Assembly (NCBI GenBank): GCA_001931905.2
Contig: MSJI02000297.1
Coordinates: 35,645 to 99,644, forward strand
From: Cladosporium sp. IMV 00045
Lineage: Eukaryota > Ascomycota > Dothideomycetes > Cladosporiales > Cladosporiaceae
Reading direction: 5' to 3'
Length of the DNA stretch: 64,000 nucleotides
In this document: positions 54,520 through 64,000 of the stretch, in pieces
Layout of the letters: each line of letters opens with the position of its first letter
How positions within the stretch are numbered: position 1 is the first letter of the stretch
Program-made: the position numbers and the translations under genes
Notes under the pieces: generated by a model
Told to the model about the DNA's origin: nothing
Seen by the model: the letters and a program-made list of their open reading frames with translations, nothing else
The model's database searches: none

Positions 54520-56313
54520 TTACAACCTACTCTCCCTAACAACCCCATCGCCCACCTCACTCTTCGCCACCTCCCTCAACTCCTTCCTCAGTATCTTCCC
54601 CGAAGGATTCTTCGGAATGGCTGGCACGAACTTCACCCCGCCGGCCAGGCGTTTGTGTCGCGCGACTTTCTGCGCTAGCCAGGAGGCGATTTCCTCGGGT
54701 TTGATGTCCTTGATGGTCAGGTTCTCTTGCAGGGCGATGTAAGCCCGTGGGAGTTCTTCTCCGTTGATGGTGACCCCAACGACGGCAGCGTCTTGCACGG
54801 CCGGGTGGTCGAGGAGGAGGGCTTCGAGTTCGGCGGGGGCGACTTGGTTGCCTTTGACTTTTATGAGTTCCTGTTTTTGAGAAGGAGGTGTCAGCGCGTT
54901 TAAATCCGAGGATGCTCGAACGTCGTCGTTGTTGCTGTTGGACGTTCCGACCACGCTTTCTCGAAAACCCACCTTCTTCCGATCAACGATGTAGATAAAA
55001 CCTTCCTCATTCCTATACGCGATGTCCCCCGTCTTCAACCACCCATCCTGCGTAAGCGTCTCCCTCGTCGCCTCCGGCTTCCGCCAATACCCCTTCATGA
55101 CGTTGGGTCCGCGGACCCAGAACTCTCCCCTCTCGCCGACACCCACCTCACCACCGTTCTCATCCACAATCATCGCCTCGATATTCGGGTTCAACTCGCC
55201 GACAGTCGCATCGACAGCGACAGCCGTCGGCTCCATCCCGCACGCACTGCACGTAATCTCCGTCATTCCCCAGCCCTGCTTGAGATTAACCTGACCCTTC
55301 GGCCACAGCCCCTCAAACTCCGTCTGCGGCTCTCTGCCCAACGGCGCCGCGCCACAGCCCGCGCTCTCGACAGATGAAAGGTCGAACGCGCGCGCCTCCG
55401 GACGCTTCGCCAGCGCGACGACGATGGGCGGCACGAGGGTCAGGGCCGTGACGCGGTACTCCTGGATGTGGCGGAGCATGCGGCCGAAGTCGAACTTCTG
55501 CATGACGTACACTGGGATGCCTTTGCGCGGCGCCGAGACGCAGTGCACCGTCTGGCCGTATGCGTGGTACATTGGCAGCATGGAGAGGCCGCGGGAGCGG
55601 GCGACGGCGGCGGCGTGGTCGGGCTCGAGGGTGGAGACGTGGTCGGTCTGCGTGCAGTTGGCGACGTAGTTGAGGTGGGAGATTTCGACGCCTTTGGGCA
55701 CGCCCGTCGTGCCGGACGAGTAGTTGAGGACGATGGTTTGGTTCATTTGCGCGGGGGTGGAGAATTCGGGCCAGCTGTATGAGGCTCCCTCGGACGGAGA
55801 GGCGAGAAGGTTCGTCCAGTGTTGGATGCCTCGTGTGGGCTTGCCTTTGCCGTCGAAAGTGTCATAGCCGCCGTCGAAGGTGAACATCTTGTCTTGTGGG
55901 AAGCCAACGCTCTTTGCTGCTTCGAGAGCTGTGTCGAGACTACCTTCGGCGGTGATCAGGAACTTTGCTCCCGTGTCTTGGAGTTGGTACGCCAGCTCTC
56001 TCGCCACGTAGGAGGGATTTGCGCCACTGAAGATCCCACCCGCCATGATTGTGCCGATGAGGATGGTTGGGAAGAAGATCGTGTTGCCAGAGTAAAGCAA
56101 CAAGCGATCGCCATCTTGGAACCCTCGTGATCTCAAGCCCGCGGCGAGACGTTTTGACCATTCGCGGTAGGTGTGGTGGGATAGGCAGTAAGATGGTTTC
56201 TCCGCGTCGAGGATGATCGGTTGGGTTGGGAGAGTCTCATTTTGCGCTCCGAAGAGGTAGGTTGGTAGGGAGACCGTTGGGATGTCTATCTGCCAGCGTG
56301 ATTTCCAAGGCAT
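54520..56313 (-). CDS. 4-coumarate-CoA-ligase-like acyl-CoA synthetase, peroxisomal
   Basis: Adenylate-forming enzyme activating a carboxylic acid to its CoA thioester; 563 aa after splicing. Exons are 56313..54973 and 54870..54520. The 102-nt intron (GTGGGT donor, gctgac branch, acag acceptor) is open in frame, so unspliced translation would insert 34 residues between DRKK and ELIKVKGNQ, exactly inside the hinge. Signatures: P-loop-like YSSGTTGVPKGVE near residue 200, QGWGMTE near 340, GWLKTGD near 420 and PKNPSGKILRKEL near the end. The terminal tripeptide SRL is a PTS1 signal, so a peroxisomal location is predicted, as for many fungal 4CL-like enzymes. The substrate could be a fatty or phenylpropanoid acid. 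Confidence 0.93.
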   Translation of the reverse strand: MPWKSRWQIDIPTVSLPTYLFGAQNETLPTQPIILDAEKPSYCLSHHTYREWSKRLAAGLRSRGFQDGDRLLLYSGNTIFFPTILIGTIMAGGIFSGANPSYVARELAYQLQDTGAKFLITAEGSLDTALEAAKSVGFPQDKMFTFDGGYDTFDGKGKPTRGIQHWTNLLASPSEGASYSWPEFSTPAQMNQTIVLNYSSGTTGVPKGVEISHLNYVANCTQTDHVSTLEPDHAAAVARSRGLSMLPMYHAYGQTVHCVSAPRKGIPVYVMQKFDFGRMLRHIQEYRVTALTLVPPIVVALAKRPEARAFDLSSVESAGCGAAPLGREPQTEFEGLWPKGQVNLKQGWGMTEITCSACGMEPTAVAVDATVGELNPNIEAMIVDENGGEVGVGERGEFWVRGPNVMKGYWRKPEATRETLTQDGWLKTGDIAYRNEEGFIYIVDRKKVGFRESVVGTSNSNNDDVRASSDLNALTPPSQKQELIKVKGNQVAPAELEALLLDHPAVQDAAVVGVTINGEELPRAYIALQENLTIKDIKPEEIASWLAQKVARHKRLAGGVKFVPAIPKNPSGKILRKELREVAKSEVGDGVVRESRL

Positions 56314-57389
56314 ATTGAGTGTGAGAGGTGAATAGAGATCCTCAAGTCGGTACGTTCGACCTTCGAATCGTTATTTGGAAGTTACACTGGACTGCACCTT
56401 CCAAAGAGTATTCAGGCCTCTCGCTCAATGATTAAGATGAGTGTACCACCAACAAACACAATAGAACAACCAACAAAACAGAATATCAGTAGAATCCAGC
56501 GAGTGAACACCTACATGTAATCGAGTGCTACCACCGAGGTCTCATGCGACTTTATCGAACAAAGCCAGAGAGCAATAGCCGACTTTACCGGGAGGGCAGG
56601 GCAAGTAAACATTGGGGTTTGGTCGTGCTTGGCTGCGTGACCTGGAACCGCGGCTGAAGTATTGCCCCGATGCCTCCATTCGCTTAAGTGCAGCAGCCAT
56701 GCCGAGCAAGGGAGGCGTCTGGTGTAGAGAGAGGCTGAGAGTAGTGAGGGGTGGTAACTCCCCGATATCCAGACTACGGAGGTAGCGATCCGATATCTGA
56801 CATGCCATGTGGCACCTCCAACCTCGCCTCGGTCAACGCGATGGGTCTCAGTTTCCCTTCTTTCGTGGATGGAATGGGCATACACAAAATTACAAACGTA
56901 CTTTCACGGCCTCTCAATGCCCGGCGAACATCGTATTGGCGTTCGATCAATTGTAATACATGATTCGCATGTGGAAACACTCGCAGAACAGCCGACAAGA
57001 CGTTGCAACAGACGTGGAGCGTTATGGGTGGATAAGTGGGGCAGATGCAGGCTTAAAGACTGGATGCGGGGATCACGCACAGAGTTCAAAATTGACAGGC
57101 AGGAATTGGGAAAATTGCCTCGGCTCGGGACAGAGGGTGGATGATAGTAGAAGAAGGGTATCATAAAACGCCATTCCAGACTGGAACGAGCTACGAAAAG
57201 ACTTTTTTTCCTGTCAAGATGGAATATGGTCGTGTCGCGCGTGAAAGGTGGACTTTTTCTGATTGTCTGCTCGAACTCATAGCCGGATCCACCAAAATCA
57301 AAAGAGCATAGTCATGCGCGCCTTAGAACGCCTGCCTGTTGCCTTTCAGAGTTCGCTGTTGTGTGCAAGAACAGAAGTGGTCAGGACGC
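56314..57389. other. Intergenic region
   Basis: 1.08 kb between two minus-strand genes, including the ligase promoter and RPL5 3' end. Open frames around 56500-57160 have no domain. No gene called. Confidence 0.4.
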
Positions 57390-58494
57390 TTAAGCCTCAG
57401 CGGCGAGCTCCTTGATCTTCTGCTGGACCTTCTCCTCACGCTGGGCCTTGGTGAGCTTGTTCTGGCGGAACTTCTTGCTCTCGGCCTTCCACTCCTCCTT
57501 GGTCTTCTTGGGGCCCTCAGACTCGACCTTCTTGAAGGGGTCCTCGCGGATCTGCTTGTGGGCGTCGGCGTAGAGCTCCTCAAGGCCGTCGGCCTCAATG
57601 TCGTCATCGGTGTAGCCGGTGAACTGGGACTTGAAGCGCTCCTCGTCGTCGTCGGCGAGAGTCTCCATGTACTCAGCGACGTGGCCGCCGAAGATGTACT
57701 TGCGGAGGGTCTCGGCGTCGAGCTCCTTGGACTCGATGTCGTAGCCGGGGAAACGCTTCTCGGAGTGGGGGATGTAGATACCACCGTCGGAAGCACCCTT
57801 CATGGCACCGAAGACACGGGCACCAGTGGAGGTGCGGACAAGACCGACGTCGAGGTAGCACTTGAAGGGGCGGCGCTCCTCACCGTCAACCTCGACGGGC
57901 TCAGTCTCGGTGAACTCGCCATCAGCCTCCTCAACACCGGTGAAGGCCTTGTCGAGGCCGAGCTTGACGAGAGCACGGCGGGCGACAAGGAGACCAACGC
58001 AGTAGGCGGCGGCCCAGTTGGTAAGACCGTGGGAGATGTCGTAGGCCTTGAGCTCGTGGGCGTAGGCGGAGACGAACACCTTGTCGCCGGTGATCTCGGA
58101 GGTGACGATCTGGGCGACAATGTCGCGGTTGGTGAAGCGGATCACCAGGCGGTACTTGGGCGCATTGTACTTGTTCTTGGCCTGGGTGATGAGGCGCTTG
58201 CGGGCGTAGTAGTCGGTCTTACCCGCGCGTCTGCGGGCGTACTTCACCTGGTAGCGGCTGGTGGAAAGTCAGTCATCGTTCACAGAAGATCAGTCAGCGT
58301 GGGGGAAAGATCAGAGTATGCTTACCTGAAGTAGGCGGAGTTCTTGACCAACTTGGTCTGTAGAGAATCCTCGAGTCAGCAATTTGCGCTTCAGAACCAC
58401 AACCGAAGCATCTTGCAGCGACTCATCGCGGTGTGTGTGGTATGACCGAGGCATTGAGATGCCCGACGGCGTGCGCGACACTTACGAAAGGCAT
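57390..58494 (-). CDS. rpl5: 60S ribosomal protein L5 (uL18)
   Basis: Large-subunit protein that binds 5S rRNA with uL5; 302 aa. Exons are 58494..58486 (only ATG-Pro-Phe), 58357..58326 and 58257..57390. A nine-base first coding exon and early introns are typical of fungal ribosomal protein genes. Diagnostic text: [20 protein letters not shown], then [33 protein letters not shown] and [16 protein letters not shown]. The strongly biased codon use (gag, aag, gtc, ctc) fits a highly expressed gene. A divergent 0.9 kb spacer separates it from an amino-acid transporter. Confidence 0.97.
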
Positions 58495-59373
58495 GTTGGC
58501 GGTGTTGACTGCTTAGAGGCCGGTCTTGTCGAGGAAAAGCAAGACTGGTGGGCGAGCGAATTTTGTAAAGCCCAAAGTAGGTGGGCGCAACATAAAAGTG
58601 CCAAGATTTGCAGGCTTCTGGGGTCGCGGACGATGGACACAGCAAACGCAGCCAGCCGTATTGGCTTGACCAAAGCGCAATACTAGGTCCGTCTTGGGAA
58701 ATAATATATTCATGTCAGAGAGATATAGCTGAAGTTTTCTCGGCCATGACATGTTCTGATACCCTATTAGCAACATCGTGGTTGACGCCTCGTCGATTTC
58801 TCTTCGCATGCATTTCTTTGCAGCCTGACAACCTGAGGCCGAAACATGCCACACTACTGCAAGTCTGCAACACTTGCGAACTCGTGCCAACAATCATCGC
58901 TTGGAGTACGAATGGAACGGGAGTATGATTGCATCAAGGCCAGCAGCACGCCTACTCGTCCAAAAAACGAAACATCATGTCACCACAAACCAAATGATCG
59001 ACACAGTTCCAATGACCTGCTCTACTAGGCCAAGCGTGAACTCTTCCTCACGGCACCCCGCCGAAAGTCGACTTTGCCTGTTTGCTTGCTTCTTCGAGGT
59101 GGAAGCGGTGTCGATACAAGCGAGAAGACCAGGTAGACTTCCCTTTCAAGCTCAACGCTTATCGCAGGTTATATCAGCCGCACTACCCATGTATATTGAC
59201 CCCCTTGGCCGCTGGGATGTCTCTGATATCACTATGTAATGTTGCAGTAGTGCTGTCCTCCGCTCTCTTCGTGGACTCACGTCTTGTACTTCATCGAAAG
59301 CCATCCGTCGCTTGATGTCGTCGACGGCTCACGGTGTACCCGTACAACGCAAAGCGTGCATCAAAGCGCAATA
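58495..59373. promoter_or_regulatory. Divergent promoter between RPL5 and the amino-acid transporter
   Basis: 880 bases between outward-facing starts. It must contain the strong RPL5 promoter. I see no gene and did not recognise a definite ribosomal-protein regulatory motif. Confidence 0.4.
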
Positions 59374-60912
59374 ATGGCAGACAGACATGATGACAAGCAG
59401 TATGAATACGACTCGCGGCATGTTTACAATTCAGCTCGACCAGTCGGGTACGACGACGAAGACGTCTTCGGTCATGAAGAAAACCATGCCATCCGTTACA
59501 AGACCTTGAGTTGGCCTTCGGTGGCCGTCTTGATGATTGCTGAGATTGTATCTAACGGTATCTGAAATCATGGTATACCCAACTGATAAAACAGCTGACG
59601 ATCCCCCAGGCATGCTATCACTTCCATCTTCTCTCGCAGTCGTCGGTATAGTCCCTGGCATAATCTTGATCGTGTTTCTCGGAGTATTCGCCACATACAC
59701 CAGCTGGCTGCTTGTCCAATTCAAGCTCAACCACCCGCAGGTCCATTCGATGGGTGACGCAGGCCTCATTCTCTTCGGGCACATCGGACGTGAACTCTTA
59801 GCTTTCGGAACCATCGTCTTCGCCATCTTCGCCACGGGAGGACAGGTTCTCGCCGGACAAATCGCCCTCTCTGCTTTGAGCGACGGCAAGCTCTGTCCCA
59901 TGCTCTATACAGGCATCTTCGCTATCCCAACTTTGATCGTCTCCTTCCCTAGGACTTTCGACAAACTCAACTGGCTGAGCGTCCTGAGCGTGTGCAGCAT
60001 CATAGTCGCAGGAATCGTCGGCATGATAGGTGCGGGCCTTTACCCAGAATCTGACAGACAAGTCGCCATCGTCCGCACGACAACTTTCTACGACGCATTC
60101 ATCTCCATCACGAACCCAGTTTTCTCATACGCCGGCCACTTCATGTATATGCCGTCCCCTTCAAATCGTTCAACCCCCATCCTGTCTAACAACTCCCACG
60201 CAGGTTCTTCATCCTCGTCTCCGAAATGCGCCGCCCGCAAGACGCCATGAAAGCCGCCTACACGCTGCAAACGACCGCAACGACCTTCTACGCCATCTTC
60301 GCAGCCATCACATACGTCTACATCGGCAGCAGCGTCGCGTCTCCCTCTTTCTCCTCACTCCAGCCCAAGTGGCAAAAAGCCGCCTACGGCCTTGCGCTGC
60401 CGAACTTCCTCCTCGCTGGCAGTTTGTACGCGCACACGGCGAGCAAATTGGTCTTCGTGCGCATTTTCCGCCGCTCTCACCACTTGCATTCTCACACTTT
60501 GCTGGGCTGGGGCGTGTGGGCGGTGTTGATTTTGGTGATGAATGGCGCAGCCTTCGTGCTGGCAGTGGGAGTGCCGATATTCAACTACCTCATCGGAATC
60601 GCCGCTTCGCTTTTCGCGGCTTGGTTTACGTATGGGATGTAAGTCAACGCAACCCCGCCCGCCGGGAGAAAGTACTCGAGCTAACGCATTTCCCTCTCTC
60701 GCGCGCACAGAGCAGGATTCTTCTGGCTCCACGACGAATACCACTGCGGCGACGGGACCTATGGCTGGCGCCGCAAGTGGTTCCAGACTTCCCTCTGCGT
60801 CGCCACCATCGCTGCTGGGGCTTTCATTTGTGTTGCCGGAATGTACGTCACTGTCAGGGCGATTGTGGACGCTTATGAGAGTGGTGCGATCGCGACGCCG
60901 TTTGCTTGTTAG
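59374..60912 (+). CDS. AAAP-family amino-acid transporter (MTR-like)
   Basis: Amino acid/auxin permease family, related to the neutral amino-acid permease MTR; 451 aa. Exons are 59374..59557, 59610..60144, 60204..60638 and 60711..60912, all with GT-AG introns of 52-72 nt. A cytosolic tail of about 40 residues (FGHEENHAIRYKTLSW) leads into about 11 hydrophobic segments. Family signatures include IAEIVSNGMLSLPSSLAVVG in helix 1, SMGDAGLILFG, FSYAGHFMFFILVSEMRRP and ITYVYIG. The C-terminus is short. The likely substrate is neutral or aromatic amino acids, inferred from the family. Confidence 0.93.
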
Positions 60913-61177
60913 GTCTGAGGCAGATAATGAGTTTTGTTTCGAGGGCTACACTGTTGAGACTTTCATTTTGAACGAGTTGACTGCCACTGTTCCCTTAGCG
61001 CTGCTATTTTCTATGATTCTCTCCCTCCTTTGGCACACATATCTCGATTGATAACAGCCAAATGTGATTCTGTCGTCTCGTCAAAAAGCACCATAGCTTT
61101 CATTCATGCCTATATATCATCGAGAAGCAAGAGTGCATCCCCACGGATCTCTCATCCCTCTCAAACCCTGACAACTT
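60913..61177. other. Convergent intergenic region
   Basis: 265 bases between the transporter and reductase stops; no gene seen. Confidence 0.5.
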
Positions 61178-62453
61178 TCACTTCAACGCCTCCCTAGTAT
61201 CATAAGTATACTTCAAATCCAAGTGCCAATAATTCGCCGTCGTCGGCTTAGCAACCAACCAAGCCTCATCCAGCGCCTGCACAACCTCCTCCGGCAGGGG
61301 ACCCTTCTCCAAATCCCTCAGATTCCCATCCAACTGCGCCTCGCTGCTCACACCGATAATCACACCATCCCTGCCACCATCCTGGATTTTCAGCGCAGAG
61401 TGGTGCACGACCCAGCGCAGCGCTGTTTCCAGCAGAGTGAGACCGTGCTTTTCGACCACGGGCTCGACGATCCGCAGGGCGTCGAAGGTGGCGTCCTTGA
61501 AGTACCGCGCGCGGTACATGCTGCCCATCTGGCCGCCTTTGGAGTCGCTGAAGCGGCCTTCGGCTGGGATTTCGGAGGTCTTGTATTTGCCGCTGAAGAG
61601 GCCGCCGGCCAGCGGGTTGTAGATCACGATGTCCAGACCGTAGCGGCGGCAGGCGGGGATGAGCTCGGCTTCGATGGAGCGTGTGATGGCATTGTACTTG
61701 GATGTGAGTTAGATGGGATTTTCAAGGTAGGTGAGAGGGGGTTTTGGCTTGACAGCACTTACCATTCCCTGGTAGATCGTCGGACGAACCCAGTTGTTGT
61801 ACTTGCAATGCAGCACCACCTCCGCGACCTCGAAGGCGGTGAAATTGGAAAGACCCAACTGGACGAATTTGCCAGCCTTGTGCATCTCGTCGACCTTCTG
61901 CAACGTCTCGGTGAAGTGTGTGCTGCGGTCCGCGGCGTGCAAGTAGAATATGTCAACGCAGTCCGTGCCGAGCTCTCTGAGGGACTCGTTTAGCTTCTCC
62001 TCGATGACCGCGGCGGCGTGAGCGCCCGCCTCACGAGGGTACCATTTGGTCGCGAGAGTGAGGCCGCGTTCCTTCCATTTGGCGTCGCGGGTCCAGGCTT
62101 CTTGTTTGCCACCGACATAGACGCGTGCGGTGTCGATTTCGTTGTAGCCCGCGGCTTGAAACTTGTCGAGAACTCGGCTGTAGTCTTCCAGACTGGTGAC
62201 ACGGGCTCCGGTAGATTCATCTGGCCTGGTATATTGGTTAGTTAAGAAGGCTTTGAGGATAGAAAAGAACGTTCCCGAAGGTCATTGTGCCCAATATGAT
62301 TCGCGGCTTCCCTGTCGATGCGATGAGAGGCATTTTGAAGGTAGCAGATGAGTTGAATGATCTGAGGCTGGGTTTCGTGGCGAATCTTGCTAGTTGCTTG
62401 GAGTGTGAGAGGGCAAGGTAGGAAGAGCGTATGGATGATGATGATTTGAACAT
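61178..62453 (-). CDS. Aldo/keto reductase, AKR7 (aflatoxin-aldehyde reductase) type
   Basis: NADPH-dependent aldehyde/ketone reductase with a TIM barrel. Exons are 62453..62275, 62225..61763 and 61696..61178: 386 aa from the first ATG, or 346 aa from the ATG at 62333 (MPLIASTGKPRIILG). The 40-residue extension (MFKSSSSIRSSYLAL...) is Ser/Arg/Lys-rich and lacks acidic residues, so it may be a mitochondrial presequence. Signatures: AGYNEIDTARVYVGGKQEAW with the catalytic Asp and Tyr, LATKWYPREAG, VDIFYLHAADRST with His, and IYNPLAGGLFSGKY. The first intron (62226..62274) begins with GA instead of GT; reading exon 1 as ending TTCGG and exon 2 as starting G-CCA keeps the family sequence MTFGPDEST. 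The second intron is normal. See findings. Confidence 0.88.
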
Positions 62454-64000
62454 TCGACACTACAAGTATGTAGTGAGTGGGGATGTCAGGCGATAACGGA
62501 GGTAAGGTGGTAGCCCCATTTATGTTGATGATGTAGATCTCGTAAGCCGTCACGCCAGTCTTCAAAGCTCATGGAGCTTCCAGACCAGCTAGAGTCAAAT
62601 TCAAGTAGACCCCACTCGGATGTGAATATGTATTCGTTTTTGACTACACAACGCAATGCGCGGGCAATTGATTCATCTTGATATAGATGAATTTAAAATT
62701 ACTCTCATGTCTTTCATTATCTTCATGACTATTTTTCGCGCTTGAATCGATTCACACACAGACACACAACAAAAGACATATGCAGTCATCGATCAAATCC
62801 CGGCTATCTTGCCGAGTACCGATCGCTAGGAAGGACGGCATTTGCAAGTCTGTTGTTGCTTGAGAGTTTCCAACAAAAGGAAAATATCCTGCATAGTACA
62901 ATTACCAGAATTGGAAATAAAGCCATGCTATCGCTTGGTTGGAAGAATTCATGTCAATCTGAATCTCTTTGGCATAGTCTCAGTAGCGATATGCTGAGCG
63001 CGATGATATTAGAACATGTGATATTGTTGTCCGAGAGCATAGCCTCTTCTGTGATGTCTCTCCCAGTGGCACCTTGATTCCAGTGAACTGTCGAAGCTGA
63101 TGGTACGAGCATGCCGATTCCACAGATAATTATCTTTCGACGCTATCATTTCGATGCAACGGTGGTCGAACCAGCGTTCTAAGGCTGATGATATGAGCAC
63201 GCCAATCACGGAGACGTTCGTCCCTATTGCTATTGCCTGATCATTTCAAATATACTGAACATGAAAAGTAGCCTTGGAGAATATATGGTATGCCACGGAG
63301 AAGTGATGCACCCATTAGCATTTCTGCTTCCCTCGAGCTAGTGTCGTCAAGGATAGTCATTCAAAGTCGACTTTATATCCAGGAGATGGTTCCAGTCCTT
63401 CGCTGGCCCGCACGTCACGTAGAGGCGAGCAGTCATACGTAGACGACATACTTCGTTGAGAACTTCGACTCCTCGCAATCCCACGCAGTATGACGCGAGC
63501 ATGCAAGGCCCATGTTGAAGACAGGCTATGGCGGCGCCTTTGTACGCCGGCCTGCTTGGCTTGTGACCTCCTGCCTGCATAGTACTGCGGGACATGAGGC
63601 TTCCAAGATTTTCGACTTTGAAAGCTGTACTCTTCCACCTCGTCAAGATCATATAAGTACATAATGGACACCTAATAAACACGCGTACCCAGGAGAAATT
63701 CGTCAGCAAATCATTACCGGGTTAGGTAATACGCGGAAGCACGAGCATGTTTGAGGCTCTCCTCCGCCTGGGGATGAGATCTGATGACAGTTGCCAAGGT
63801 TGATGCAGCCCAGGCGGTTGGACCCCTGTTGGCGGCGCTCACATGCTTCGTAGTTCCATCCTTACAGACAGCAGCTAACAGTCCTAATCACCCACTCTGC
63901 CACCGCTACACAGCACGCCATCGTCCAATTGCTCTCCTAAGCACCACTGCCACACTCTCTCTTGTCACCCCCACTCCGCCTGACCGCGCGCCTTAGCCGC
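62454..64000. other. Terminal 1.5 kb without a supported gene
   Basis: Contains the reductase promoter at its left end. Open frames of up to about 120 codons occur, including one running near the right edge from 63784, but none has a recognisable domain or splice structure. Confidence 0.4.

Noticed and set aside
57339..58334. 331-codon Leu/Gly/Val-rich frame antisense to RPL5
   Set aside because: A product of the extreme codon bias of RPL5 on the other strand.
62226..62274. U12-type intron in the reductase gene
   Set aside because: ttcttaac resembles a U12 branch site, but the donor lacks the ATATCC/GTATCC consensus at the boundary and ascomycetes are not known for minor-spliceosome introns. 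A lost T or a GA donor is simpler.

Overview
The window is a 64 kb contig segment of a filamentous ascomycete (Pezizomycotina; probably Dothideomycetes, from the overall gene style only). It holds about 23 protein genes on both strands. Most have short GT-AG introns of 50-110 nt with CTAAC/CTGAC-like branch points. Housekeeping families are all eukaryotic: SEC31, U2AF35, RPC34, TIM9, RPL5 and translin. I saw no tRNA, rRNA or CRISPR, and no prokaryotic operon structure. One 20-N assembly gap lies at about 52.5 kb. Exon boundaries below were placed by eye and checked for frame consistency.

Layout. 0-10 kb is conserved: SEC31 (-), a small RRM protein (+), a coiled-coil protein (-) and a Brd8-like bromodomain protein (+). 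11-21 kb is more accessory: an alpha-glucoside MFS permease, a gene-poor stretch with an AT-rich relic, an intronless HypX-like protein (formyltransferase plus enoyl-CoA hydratase fold), and a tail-to-tail dihydroxyacetone-synthase-type transketolase whose frame is broken by one missing base. 21-33 kb: SnoaL-like protein, U2AF35, a 90-aa membrane protein, RPC34, a hybrid histidine kinase and an amino-acid permease. 34-41 kb: a MATE transporter, a signal-peptide-bearing agmatinase and an MFS sugar transporter. 41-48 kb: translin, TIM9 and a RhoGAP. 48-54 kb: a dense hairpin-forming tract, a Ser/Thr-rich GPI-type cell-wall protein, the gap, degenerate tandem repeats and a tiny spliced 42-aa gene. 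54-62.5 kb: a peroxisomal (SRL-ending) 4CL-like acyl-CoA ligase, RPL5, an AAAP amino-acid transporter and an aldo/keto reductase with an apparent non-GT donor. The last 1.5 kb holds nothing I can support.

How the genes fit together. There is no obvious biosynthetic cluster. Two associations deserve attention. HypX-like and DHA synthase are neighbours, and both family chemistries act on one-carbon units, in a lineage not known for [NiFe] hydrogenases. The permease, MATE and secreted-agmatinase run could handle nitrogenous or cationic compounds. The most unexplained DNA is the 48.98-49.40 kb array of perfect inverted repeats. Two independent single-base lesions (transketolase; reductase splice donor) could be assembly indels or real gene decay and affect how those genes should be annotated.
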